Part shown: positions 16,357 to 24,380 of the stretch, piece by piece | Position numbering within the stretch: the first letter of the stretch is position 1 | How the letters are laid out: each line of letters begins with the position of its first letter | Source: Streptomyces griseomycini | Lineage (GTDB): Bacteria; Actinomycetota; Actinomycetes; Streptomycetales; Streptomycetaceae | Direction of reading: 5' to 3' | DNA: 64,000 nt | Assembly (NCBI RefSeq): GCF_014203535.1 | Contig: NZ_JACHJI010000019.1 | Coordinates: 1 to 64,000, forward strand | The notes under the pieces: generated by a model | Seen by the model: the letters and a program-made list of their open reading frames with translations, nothing else | Told to the model about the DNA's origin: nothing | Databases searched by the model: none | Program-made: the position numbers and the translations under genes

Positions 16357-16884
16357 TCACAGCCGGTCCCCCACGCGGGCCGGCTCCGGAGGATGCGCCC
16401 CGCCACCGTCCTTGGCGTCCCGCTCGCAGGTCGGTCCGTCGTAGGACTGGTCATTGGGGATCAACAGCACTCCGGCGACCCGCTCGGGGTGCTCGACGGC
16501 GAGCCAGTGGTCGCCCCTGAGGTCACCGTCCGGCCCGAACGCCTCGGCCGAATAGACCGTCTGACACCCCAGCGCCACGCGCTCCTCATCGACCGCGCAG
16601 GCGTCCACCGCGGGGTCGGACCCCGTGCCGGCGCCGCCGAAGCGGTAGGAGAAGTAGACCTGGTCACCTTCGGAGGGCACCTGCGGGTGGGGCTCGAGGC
16701 GCCAGTCGACGACCTCGGCGGTGACGTCGAGAGGCTGCCCGGACACGTCCTCGACCCGCACCCTGACACCGGCCTCGCCGCGCTCCGCAGTCGTGTCGGT
16801 GCAGCTCCAGAGGGAAGAGCAGCCGGACAGGGCGAGAACCACCAGAGCCGACGGAACACCGGCGAGCATCCGTGCGGGAAACAC
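16357..16884 (-). CDS. Putative lipoprotein
   Basis: A 175-residue protein with a lipoprotein signal: short basic N-terminus, hydrophobic stretch and lipobox LSGC with Cys at residue 22. The mature part shows no domain I recognise; it contains two further Cys-rich spots (SLWSC at the start, DACAVDEERVALGC in the middle, PTCERD near the end) that could form disulfides outside the membrane. The GTG at 16884 follows GGAGGT. It is cargo between the two inverted helicase copies, upstream of a degraded MMPL transporter. Confidence 0.65.
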   Translation of the reverse strand: MFPARMLAGVPSALVVLALSGCSSLWSCTDTTAERGEAGVRVRVEDVSGQPLDVTAEVVDWRLEPHPQVPSEGDQVYFSYRFGGAGTGSDPAVDACAVDEERVALGCQTVYSAEAFGPDGDLRGDHWLAVEHPERVAGVLLIPNDQSYDGPTCERDAKDGGGAHPPEPARVGDRL

Positions 16885-17002
16885 TCAGGTGACCTCCAGT
16901 CAGGGCGGAGCGGAGCAGTGTATCCCGGGGGCCGGCAGGTGCGGGTGACGGGGACGAGCGCCTGCGGCGGTGAAGCCCCGCCGAGACCTTCACCGACCTC
17001 CC

Positions 17003-17341
17003 GGACGGATCCGGGGCGCTCCAGTGCCACCCTCGGCAACCGCCGTGCGAGCGGCGCGGGGAGCCACCAGTCGTGACGGCCCAGCAGGGGCGTCGCAGCG
17101 GGCACGATCGGGCGGCGGATGACCAGCGCGTCCGGCAGGACCGCCACCGCCAGGCCCGGGCCGGACTGCTGGAGCATGCGGCTGGGGCCGAGGACGAACG
17201 CCGGCGCGCGGCCGGTCCGCCGGCCAGGAAACGCGCGCCGGTGTCCTGCTCCAGCGGTGGCAGGACGTCGTCCCGCAACCGGTGTACGAGGCCGGTGGTG
17301 CCCTCGTCCTGCGGGGCGGTCTCGGGGAAGACGCGCCGCAG
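17003..17341 (-). pseudogene. Remnant of an MMPL-family transporter (C-terminal part)
   Basis: Two stretches in different minus frames look like consecutive pieces of an MMPL/RND lipid transporter. About 17341-17207 encodes ETAPQDEGTTGLVHRLRDDV and a GA-FLAGGPAA end, as in the extracellular loop preceding the second transmembrane bundle. About 17177-17003 encodes VLPDALVIRRPIVPAATPLL and GRHDWWLPAPLARRLPR, as at the extreme C-terminus. The intervening membrane segments are missing and the frame changes, so the gene is dead. It was probably carried in with the element. The rest of 16885-17580 shows nothing recognisable. Confidence 0.5.
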
Positions 17342-17580
17342 GATCCCCTCCCGGGGACCGTCGGCCGACCACAGCGAGGGCCGCCCGCGGCCACGGGCCG
17401 AAGCGTTCGGGCAGCTCCCGCCATCGCACCCCGGTGCCCGGCCGGTGATCGACTCAAGCGCCACCGGGCTGTGGCCACGCGGTATGACGAGCCCGCGGTC
17501 CGCTACGAAGCGACCGTGCTGGTCGCGGCCCTCAACGAGTGGCTCCGACCAGCACCTTCCCGGGGCGTGCGGGGGTGGTG

Positions 17581-17928
17581 TCAGTGGTGGCCCAGCACGT
17601 TGACCACCCGGCCGTTGGGGTCGCGGACGAAGAACCGCCGCACGCCCCACTCCTCGTCCTGCAGGGGGTGAACGATCTCCGCGCCGCTGTCCCGCATGAC
17701 CGCATAGGCCGCGTCCACGTCGTCCACCTCGACACTCATGTCGGGGATGACCGGGGCGGTCTTGTCACCGGTCATGACGCTGACCTGCGCCGCCGAAGCG
17801 GACGGGGAGGCGAGCGTCATGATCCATCCGTGGTTCATGACCTCCTCGAAGCCCAGCAGGCCATAGAACTCCCGGCTCTCCTGCACGGCATCTGACGGGA
17901 TGTTGGGCACGACACGACGAACGGTCAT
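17581..17928 (-). CDS. VOC-family (glyoxalase/bleomycin-resistance-like) protein
   Basis: A 115-residue single-module VOC protein: VVPNIPSDAVQESREFYGLLGF opening split over a beta-alpha unit, SVEVDDVDAAYAVMRDSGAEI in the middle, and the typical DPNGRVVNVLGHH end. Homologues dimerise and either bind toxic ligands or act as metal-dependent lyases and dioxygenases. The metal-ligand His of glyoxalase I is not clearly conserved, so a binding role is as likely as catalysis. It stands alone in the cargo segment of the replication module. Confidence 0.75.
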   Translation of the reverse strand: MTVRRVVPNIPSDAVQESREFYGLLGFEEVMNHGWIMTLASPSASAAQVSVMTGDKTAPVIPDMSVEVDDVDAAYAVMRDSGAEIVHPLQDEEWGVRRFFVRDPNGRVVNVLGHH

Positions 17929-18093
17929 CGACGACTCCGAGCGAGAACGGACCTGATTCCGAGACTCTCCAGGAGTACTACGGAACGTCCGCCGTCACCT
18001 GCGGATCCGCCGGGAACGACGCCACGACATCCATGAGGCCGTCCCGGGCCTCGCCACCCGCCTCATCACCCACCGGCACGTCCCACGTCTTTG

Positions 18094-18666
18094 TCAGGAC
18101 CCCTGACCAGGCGACGGCGCGGTTCGGCGGCGGTAGTAGGCGATCCCGAGAGCGACGGTGACGGGTCCCCACGCGGCGACCGGGGCGAGGCACACCGTCG
18201 CAAGCGCCTGCCAGGCGTCGTTGGTGTATCCGACGGTGTCGACGATGCCGTACAGGGTGAGCCTACGACCGTCGCCGATCGGGACGTTGGTGAACAGCAG
18301 GGTGAGAATCAGGCCGCCGAGGACAGCGGGGACGACGGCCGCCATCGGGCGGATGCGTCTGCCGCCGATGAGCGGGAGCCAGGTGGGTGCCACCTCCCCC
18401 CAGCCCCGGACCAGCCCGATGGTCAAGATCGCGATCGCTTCCGACAACACGCTGAGCCCGAGGACGTACGGGATGCTCACCCAGTAGGGCGGCATGTCGA
18501 GATCCTGAACCTGTCCCATCCCGAAGTGCAGGGCGAAGGGCAGCCGCCACAGGCACGACGGCAGCAGAAGCAGCGGAAGCGCGTAGGCCAGGCGCAGAGC
18601 CCAGCGGGGGACGGGCCGCTCGGTGTCACTGACGGGCGGGGGTGTGTGAAGGATCCTCGGCTTCAT
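18094..18666 (-). CDS. Four-helix integral membrane protein of unknown function
   Basis: A 190-residue protein with four predicted membrane segments: about 24-44 (ALRLAYALPLLLLPSCLWRL), 60-85 (SIPYVLGLSVLSEAIAILTI), 103-123 (AAVVPAVLGGLILTLLF) and 150-175 (TVCLAPVAAWGPVTVALGIA). No catalytic motif is visible and I do not recognise a named family. The ATG at 18666 follows GAGGATG; longer frames upstream run into the iteron region and are not believed. Confidence 0.6.
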   Translation of the reverse strand: MKPRILHTPPPVSDTERPVPRWALRLAYALPLLLLPSCLWRLPFALHFGMGQVQDLDMPPYWVSIPYVLGLSVLSEAIAILTIGLVRGWGEVAPTWLPLIGGRRIRPMAAVVPAVLGGLILTLLFTNVPIGDGRRLTLYGIVDTVGYTNDAWQALATVCLAPVAAWGPVTVALGIAYYRRRTAPSPGQGS

Positions 18667-19321
18667 GGCTTCATCCTCGTGAAGCAGGCACCACCAGGGA
18701 TCAGCCCTGCGAGCCGAACCGCTCCCCCGTGCGAAGGACGCTGTACTGAGCAGTGCCCTCCCGTAGGGGGATGCTCGCCGGCGATGTCGCGGCGGCCGGC
18801 ACTCCGGTCCGGAGGAGGGGAGGAAGCCGACCGACCGAGGACCGGTCCGGCTCTCCCCGGTCGGTCGCTCCAGTAGCTTCGGTCGCTCGTCCCCGGGAAC
18901 AGCGACTGAAGCGGCAGCGACTGGGGCAGCTTTCGGTCGCTGCCTTCCGGCACAGCGAAAGACCAGGTCAGAGGGGGGGTCGCTCTGGCTCAGCGACTGA
19001 AGCGACCCAGAGGCCGGGTATATGAAGCCTTCCTGCGTGCGCGTGTGCGTCATATATAGGAGCCTTCAGTCGCTTCAGTCGCTTTCTTGCTCCGCTGCGG
19101 CTCCTGACCTGCGATTTCTTCCAGCTACCGAGACAGCTACCGAAAAACGAAGAGTCGCTGCCCCCCGCCTTCGGTAGCTGATCTCCTTCCCCGGACCTCC
19201 TGACGAGGCCTCAGGAGCAGACACAGGGTGCAGTTTTCCCGGCGTTCACGCCCCCCTCCGGGACGCCTCCGCTAGTCTGTGTCCGTCGTTCGGTCGCTTC
19301 GGTCGCTGTGAGGGGAACTAC
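18667..19321. other. Candidate replication origin region between membrane protein and prim-pol
   Basis: This 655-bp gene-free stretch holds the dense right iteron group and a short AT-rich patch (catatatagg, 19051-19060) in otherwise GC-rich DNA. Related TAGCT/CTACCG variants (cagctaccg, 19122-19142; tcggtagctg, 19171-19180) lie between the perfect units. Placement directly upstream of prim-pol fits an origin and the promoter of the replication operon. Confidence 0.55.
18861..19310. repeat. Iteron-like repeats, right group
   Basis: Units based on GTCGCTTC(A/G)GTCGCT or its complement are seen at 18861-18887, 18901-18941, 18991-19008, 19064-19083 and 19287-19308, with single GTCGCT hexamers at 19154 and 19380. 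Orientation varies. The same unit occurs in the left group at 16061-16279, so the repeats bracket the cargo on both sides. Confidence 0.65.
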
Positions 19322-20434
19322 ATGCCTGCTGAGCTGCGGTTTTCTCGCAGCGACTCAGGACCGGCGCCCCCTGCCCCTTCGGTCGCTGCCCCCTTGGTCA
19401 CCGCTCAGTGGTGCGCCCAGCAGGGCTGGCCCGTCCTCCCCCTCTCCCCGGGCCGCAAGACCCCCGCGGCCAACTGCGACGCCTGCCGCAGGCCCGGCCA
19501 CACCCACGACGGCTGCCCCTGCCGCGCGGCTGGCCGCTGGTGCCACGGCTTCAAGGCGGCGACCCTCGACCCGGAACGCATCGACCAGTGGTGGTCCGCC
19601 AACCCGCACTTCGGCGTCGGCGTCGCCTGCGGGCCCGCAGGCCTCGTCGTCATCGACGTCGACGCCCACCAGGACAGGCGACTGCCCCCACGCGACCGTC
19701 TGCTGCCCGGCATCGAGATCAGCGAGCACGTCGACCTGACGGGCCTCTCCACCGGGTTCCACACCCTCGCCGTCCTGGCGGCCCTGGCCGGCCACCCCAG
19801 CCCCGCGCAGGACACCACGACGCTGCGGGTGAGAACCCCCTCCGGCGGCATGCACATCTGGTACCAGGCGACCGACAGCCGCCGCTGGCAGTGCTCCACC
19901 GGCTCCACCGGCGGCCGCGCCCTGGCCTGGCAGGTCGACGTACGCGCCCACGGCGGCTACATCATCGCGCCCGGGACCACCACGCCCGCGGGAACGTACA
20001 CCGCGATCGGCCCGGCCCGCCGGCCGGCCCCCCTGCCCGCCTGGCTGGCCGCCGAACTCGAGCGCACGGGCCACGCTCCCGCCGTCCGGTCCCCTGCCCC
20101 GCGCCCCGTGCCGCCCAGGGCCCGACAGGCCGTCATCGAGGCGGGCGGCGGCCGCGACCGGGCCGGCCGTGTCCTCGCGGGCCTCCTCGAGGACGTCGCC
20201 GCCTGCGGGGCGGTCTCCGAGGGCGCGGGCTTCACCGACAAACTCAACCGGGCGGCCTTCACCGCCGGTGGCCTGGTCGCCGGCGGACACCTCCCCTACG
20301 AGGCGGCCCACGAAGTCCTTCTGCGGACCGCCGAACTGGCCCGGCCGGGCCAGCACCAGCGGGCGGCTCAGATCATCCGCAGCGGCATGGACGCGGGTTC
20401 CCGGCGCCCCCTGGACCTCGGGAGCCGTCCGTGA
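19322..20434 (+). CDS. Bifunctional DNA primase/polymerase (prim-pol)
   Basis: A 370-residue AEP-superfamily prim-pol. Catalytic motifs are visible in order: VVIDVDAHQ (metal-binding DxD, about residue 115), TPSGGMHIWYQ (sGxH motif) and WQVDVRAHGGYIIAPGT (third acidic motif). A cysteine-rich insert CDACRRPGHTHDGCPC near residue 55 may bind zinc. The C-terminal part (RVLAGLLEDVAACG onward) resembles a PriCT-like helical domain. Prim-pols of this kind prime and extend DNA for integrative elements and plasmids (RepPP type in actinomycete ICEs). The stop overlaps the helicase start (GTGA), so the two are coupled. Confidence 0.9.
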   Translation: MPAELRFSRSDSGPAPPAPSVAAPLVTAQWCAQQGWPVLPLSPGRKTPAANCDACRRPGHTHDGCPCRAAGRWCHGFKAATLDPERIDQWWSANPHFGVGVACGPAGLVVIDVDAHQDRRLPPRDRLLPGIEISEHVDLTGLSTGFHTLAVLAALAGHPSPAQDTTTLRVRTPSGGMHIWYQATDSRRWQCSTGSTGGRALAWQVDVRAHGGYIIAPGTTTPAGTYTAIGPARRPAPLPAWLAAELERTGHAPAVRSPAPRPVPPRARQAVIEAGGGRDRAGRVLAGLLEDVAACGAVSEGAGFTDKLNRAAFTAGGLVAGGHLPYEAAHEVLLRTAELARPGQHQRAAQIIRSGMDAGSRRPLDLGSRP

Positions 20435-21945
20435 CCGAGTACCCCGACGACCGCCTCTTCGACTTCGACGCCCACGCCGTGGCCGCCCAGATCGTCGCCC
20501 ACGCCACCGCCGTACCCGCCCAGAACCGGGAGGTCCCACCACCCGCCGGTCACGTGGCTGCTGAGGGGTTGGTGCCGGATACGCTCAGTGACCGGGGTAA
20601 TGCCAAGTTGTTCGTCAGGTTGTATGCCAATGACTATCGGCATGTGCCTGGGTTGGGTTGGTACCGGTGGGATGCCACGCGTTGGCAGATCGATGAGGAC
20701 GACACGGTGATGTGGGCGGCGGGGGATCTGGCGGAGAACATCGCCGTCAGCGATCCTCGTGGTGTCTTCACCGTCCAGGCCTTGCAGCAGCACCGTCGTC
20801 GGGCTCTGAGCACGGCGGGTATGAACGCGATGCTGGTGCAGGCCAAAGCAGCCCCCGGCATGGTCCTCAACGCGGCCCTGCTGGACGCCGACCCCTACGT
20901 CCTGTGCACCCCCGCGGGCATCGTCGACCTGCGCACCGGCCTGATCCGCTCCCCCGACCCCAACAAGGACTTCCACTCCCGCTCCACCACCACCGGCCCC
21001 CGGGAGATGCCCACGCCGCGTTGGCACCGGTTCCTCGCCGACACCTTCGGCGAGGACGGTGAGGGTGTGGAGATGGTCCGTTTCCTGCAGTTGCTGCTGG
21101 GTTATTCGATCACCGGGGACGTCGGTGGTCAGGTGATGCCGTTCCTCTTCGGTTCCGGCAAGAACGGCAAGTCCGTCCTCCTCGACGTGATCATGAAACT
21201 CCTGGGCGACTACGCCGACGCGGCCCCGCCCGGCTTCCTGATGGCCCGCCCCTACGAGGGGCATCCCACCGACCTGGCCGAGCTCCACGGGCGGCGGGTC
21301 ATCGTCTGTTCCGAGGTCAAGCCCGGTGACAGGTTCGACGAGGCCCGGGTGAAGCTCCTGACGGGCGGTGACCGCATCAAGGCCCGCCGCATGCGCCAGG
21401 ACTTCTTCTCCTTCGAGCCGACGCACAAGCTGTGGCTGCTGGGCAACCACCGCCCCGAAGTGGGTACCGGCGGCTTCGCGTTCTGGCGCCGCATGCGGCT
21501 GATCCCGTTCGAACGGGTCGTCTCCGACGACCGCAAGATCGACAACCTCGCCGACATCCTCGTCAGGGAGGAGGGCCCGGGCATCCTCAACTGGCTCGTC
21601 GAGGGAGCCCGCCGCTATCTCGCCGGTGACAAGGACCTCGCCGGCCCCGAACGCGTCCGCATCGCCACCACCGCCTACGCGGAGACCGAGGACCACACCG
21701 GCCGTTTCTTCGAGGAGTGCTGCGTCCTCAGCCCGGACCACCGCGCGGAACAAGCCGGCCTCTACGCCGCCTACCGCACCTGGTGCCGGAACGAAGGCGC
21801 ACCCGCCATCTCCTCCCGCGCCTTCGCGGCACGAGCCCGCGAGCTGGTCGGCCTGGCCTCACCCAAGGAAATGATCCTGTCCAACTCCCGCAAGTACTAC
21901 CCAGGCATCGGCATCGCGGTGCTCGCGGAGGAGGAGATCCCATGA
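20431..21945 (+). CDS. D5/P4-type SF3 primase-helicase, copy 2
   Basis: A 504-residue partner of the prim-pol. A 40-residue leader (VTEYPDDRLFDFDAHAVAAQ...) unique to this copy is followed by the D5_N-like part and an SF3 core with Walker A GSGKNGKS, Walker B-like RRVIVCSE and WLLGNHRP. It starts at a GTG inside the prim-pol stop and its own stop overlaps the next gene, giving a three-gene coupled operon. Against copy 1 the DNA alternates between tracts that look near-identical by eye (20543-20860, 21003-21188, 21245-21580) and clearly diverged tracts, a mosaic suggesting gene conversion. Confidence 0.88.
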   Translation: MTEYPDDRLFDFDAHAVAAQIVAHATAVPAQNREVPPPAGHVAAEGLVPDTLSDRGNAKLFVRLYANDYRHVPGLGWYRWDATRWQIDEDDTVMWAAGDLAENIAVSDPRGVFTVQALQQHRRRALSTAGMNAMLVQAKAAPGMVLNAALLDADPYVLCTPAGIVDLRTGLIRSPDPNKDFHSRSTTTGPREMPTPRWHRFLADTFGEDGEGVEMVRFLQLLLGYSITGDVGGQVMPFLFGSGKNGKSVLLDVIMKLLGDYADAAPPGFLMARPYEGHPTDLAELHGRRVIVCSEVKPGDRFDEARVKLLTGGDRIKARRMRQDFFSFEPTHKLWLLGNHRPEVGTGGFAFWRRMRLIPFERVVSDDRKIDNLADILVREEGPGILNWLVEGARRYLAGDKDLAGPERVRIATTAYAETEDHTGRFFEECCVLSPDHRAEQAGLYAAYRTWCRNEGAPAISSRAFAARARELVGLASPKEMILSNSRKYYPGIGIAVLAEEEIP

Positions 21946-22343
21946 GCTCCCTCATCACCGACGACGAGATCCGTGACGAGACCGAGCTCGTCTGGCTCGA
22001 GGACATCGAGAACCTCGACTACGTCCGGCAGAGCCTCGACCGCCTCCCCACCCGGCGCGGCAGGCCCGCCTACCACCGCGACGGCCGCATGATCGGCTAC
22101 GCCCAACTCGGCCCCCGGGCCAAGGCCTCCCGCTCCTCCGGCACCTTCCGCCGCCGCGTCTTCTGGCTGCTCCCCCACGACCGCGACACCGACCCCGACG
22201 GCCTCTACGTCACCGGAGCCCCCGCCGAGGCGGTCGACCCCCGCACGCTGAAGGCGGGCAGCAAGGGACGCAAGACCGAACGCTCCGAAGGGGGCCCGCC
22301 CTCCACCGCCATGCAGGAGATGGGCATAACGCTCCCCCTTTGA
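21942..22343 (+). CDS. Small conserved partner of the helicase, copy 2
   Basis: A 133-residue paralogue of the gene at 14002, sharing MSSLITDDEIRDETELVWLE, the RLPTRRGRPAYHRDGRMIGYA block and SSGTFRRRVFWLLPHDRDTD. The C-terminus is longer (ends GGPPSTAMQEMGITLPL) than in copy 1. Start and helicase stop overlap as ATGA. An acidic head with a basic body suggests a protein that contacts both the helicase and DNA. No family name is known to me. Confidence 0.72.
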   Translation: MSSLITDDEIRDETELVWLEDIENLDYVRQSLDRLPTRRGRPAYHRDGRMIGYAQLGPRAKASRSSGTFRRRVFWLLPHDRDTDPDGLYVTGAPAEAVDPRTLKAGSKGRKTERSEGGPPSTAMQEMGITLPL

Positions 22344-22529
22344 CCGGGGCTTCGGCAGCCGGGTGGCGCCGGGGTCCCGGCGGGTGGGGACACCGAGCAG
22401 GCGGGCGGTGGCCGTTGCGGGTGGGCGGCGCGCTCGTCGCCGGTCTGCCCGGGTGCGGCGTCGCAGGGGGGGCCGTACCCCCCTTCCCGGGTCGCGACCC
22501 GCTGCGAGCACGAGAGGAGAATGGGGCGG

Positions 22530-23129
22530 GTGAACCCCCGCGACCTCGAACTCACCCTTGCCGCCGCCCGTGCGGTCGGCCCCTGTCCGCCCGGGGAGGA
22601 GGCCGCCTGGACCGACCAGGTCCGGGCCCGGGCCGTCCACCTCTACACCCTCGCCGACACGGTGGGGCAGGACCTCCAGCGCCTGGACGCCGCGAAGCAG
22701 TTCACGGCCACCCTGCTCACCGTGCGCGTCGAGCCCACGAGCACCCGCGGACTCCTGGTCGTCCGCAACACTTCCGGAGAGCTGGAGCACCTGCGCACCG
22801 ACCGTGGTGACACGGACGCCGGCCGGGCGATGATCGAGCGTGCCCGGACGCTGGTCGGACACCGGCTGCGCGTGTACCGCCTCAACGAGCAGATGGCCTC
22901 CAACGCCAAGCTGCAGGTGCGCACCGTCGTTCACCTGACCGACCACGGCCCGGACACCGACCCCGTGCACGAACACAGCGCGAAGGAGAACGTGCTGGCC
23001 GCAGCCGAGGGCGACAAGGAGTCCGCCCGCCGGGCCTGGCTCGAGGCCGGCCTGCCCGAGACGGGCTCGGTGACCGTGCGCCAGCTCGCCGAGGCCCTGG
23101 CCCGGCTGCCCGTCGCCGACACGCCGTAG
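22530..23129 (+). CDS. Hypothetical protein downstream of the replication operon
   Basis: A roughly 200-residue mostly helical protein (LELTLAAARAVG, EEAAWTDQVRARAVHLYTLAD, AGRAMIERARTLVGHRLRVY) with no motif I recognise. Coding bias and composition are good. The GTG at 22530 is preferred because GAGGAG (22514-22519) is too close to the ATG at 22521. It may be the last gene of the element, as it is followed by about 400 bp without a gene. Confidence 0.6.
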   Translation: MNPRDLELTLAAARAVGPCPPGEEAAWTDQVRARAVHLYTLADTVGQDLQRLDAAKQFTATLLTVRVEPTSTRGLLVVRNTSGELEHLRTDRGDTDAGRAMIERARTLVGHRLRVYRLNEQMASNAKLQVRTVVHLTDHGPDTDPVHEHSAKENVLAAAEGDKESARRAWLEAGLPETGSVTVRQLAEALARLPVADTP

Positions 23130-23536
23130 CCCTGGCCGCAGCCACGGCCCCCCGCTGCGCTGATCCCCCTGCCGGGGTCCGGACCGCAGAACTCCGAGAA
23201 CCGGACACCAGGTGCCTCGGACCGGCCGCGGTGCCGTGCGGGCGACGTCCGTGATCGGTCCGGATCGCTGTCCCGGGCCGCGTTCTCGCGGTCCCCCGAG
23301 CAGGATCACCTTGTGGAGCGGCTCGCGTCCGGCTCGTCCGCGGAGCCGCCTCTCGGTCTTCCCGATGCGGTTCACGGCGCCCCCGGTGCCGCCGGAACTC
23401 CGGTGCCGGGGGCGCCCGGAGGACCTGGCCCCTGTCCGCCCGGCCATCCGGCGATCGGGCCCGCCGGGCCCGCCCGTCTGGGCGAACCCGGTCGGCCGGG
23501 CGCCGTCGTCCTCGCCGGATGCGCGGCCACGGGGAC
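23130..23536. other. Gene-free region at the right end of the replication module
   Basis: Nothing recognisable in about 400 bp; open frames here are proline/glycine-rich and lack family features. I looked for direct repeats shared with the left end near 13.98-14.0 kb as possible attachment sites and saw none by eye. Confidence 0.4.
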
Positions 23537-24286
23537 TCAGACCTGGTTCAGGCCGCCGTCGACGTACAGGCTCGAACCGGTGATGAAGCTGCTCTGCCCG
23601 GAGGCGAGGAAGGCCACGGCGGCGGCGATCTCCTCCGGGCGTCCCAGCCGGCCCAGCGGCACCTGCGCCGCCAGGTTCTGCCTGAGGCCGGCGGCCTGCT
23701 CCGGGTCGGGGGCGAGCCCCGACAGCCCGGGGGTGTCGGTCGGACCGGGCGTGACGGTGTTGACCCGGATGCCGCGCCCCTTGAGTTCGTTGGCCCAGGT
23801 CCGGGCGAACGATCGGGTGGCGGCCTTGGTCGCCGCGTACACGCCGAACGCCTCCGCGCCGGCATCCACGTTGGTGGAGCCGTTCAGGATCACCGAGGCG
23901 CCGTCGTTGAGCAGGGGCAGCGCCTTCTGGACGGTGAACAGCGTGCCCCGGGCGTTGATGCCGAAGAGGGTGTCGAAGTGCTCTTCGGTGACCTGCTCGA
24001 GCGGCACGAACTCGGCGACGGAGGCGTTCGCGAACAGGACGTCCAGGCCCCGTCCCCGGCCGCGGACCGTCTCGTAGATGCGGTCCAGGTCGGCCAGGTC
24101 CGAGATGTCGCCGGTCACCGCGGTGGCCGCTGAACCGATCACTTCGACGGCCGCGTCGAGTTCGGCCTTGCGCCGGCCGGTGATGAACACGTGTGCGCCC
24201 TCGGCCGCCAGCCGTACCGCGCTGGCCAGGCCGATTCCGCTGCCGCCGCCGGTGACGAGAGCGGTCTTTCCCTCAAGCAGTCCCAT
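23537..24286 (-). CDS. SDR-family NAD(P)-dependent oxidoreductase
   Basis: A 249-residue classical SDR: cofactor motif TALVTGGGSGIGLASAV, NAS(V) replacing NNAG in LFANASVAEF, catalytic Ser in ILNGSTNVD, YAATKAA as YxxxK, and the C-terminal ITGSSLYVDGGL. The ATG at 24286 follows AGGAGG (24294-24299). It is divergent from a TetR gene, and the two perfect palindromes between them probably make both genes responsive to the ligand of that repressor. The substrate is unknown. Confidence 0.9.
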   Translation of the reverse strand: MGLLEGKTALVTGGGSGIGLASAVRLAAEGAHVFITGRRKAELDAAVEVIGSAATAVTGDISDLADLDRIYETVRGRGRGLDVLFANASVAEFVPLEQVTEEHFDTLFGINARGTLFTVQKALPLLNDGASVILNGSTNVDAGAEAFGVYAATKAATRSFARTWANELKGRGIRVNTVTPGPTDTPGLSGLAPDPEQAAGLRQNLAAQVPLGRLGRPEEIAAAVAFLASGQSSFITGSSLYVDGGLNQV

Positions 24287-24304
24287 GGGGACAACCTCCT
24301 CAGA

Positions 24305-24365
24305 CTTCTGCATCGATCGATGCAGAAGTCGAACGGTAGCACTTCCGCATCGATCGATGCGGAAG
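24305..24365. promoter_or_regulatory. Twin perfect palindromic operators (TetR type)
   Basis: Two 24-bp perfect palindromes, centred on CATCGATCGATG and flanked by CTT(C/T)TG- or CTTCCG-type arms: 24305-24328 (arm CTTCTG) and 24342-24365 (arm CTTCCG). Starts are 37 bp apart. They fill the divergent promoter between the SDR and TetR genes. Confidence 0.85.
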
Positions 24366-24380
24366 AGGTAGGCTGCGGGG

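Noticed and set aside
17978..18093. Short minus-strand frame containing VGDEAGGEARDGLMDVVASF
   Set aside because: Looks mildly protein-like but has no start, length or recognisable family; could be a gene scrap.
13980..23300. Attachment sites flanking the replication module
   Set aside because: No shared direct repeat or tRNA fragment was found by eye between the two ends; computational comparison would be needed.
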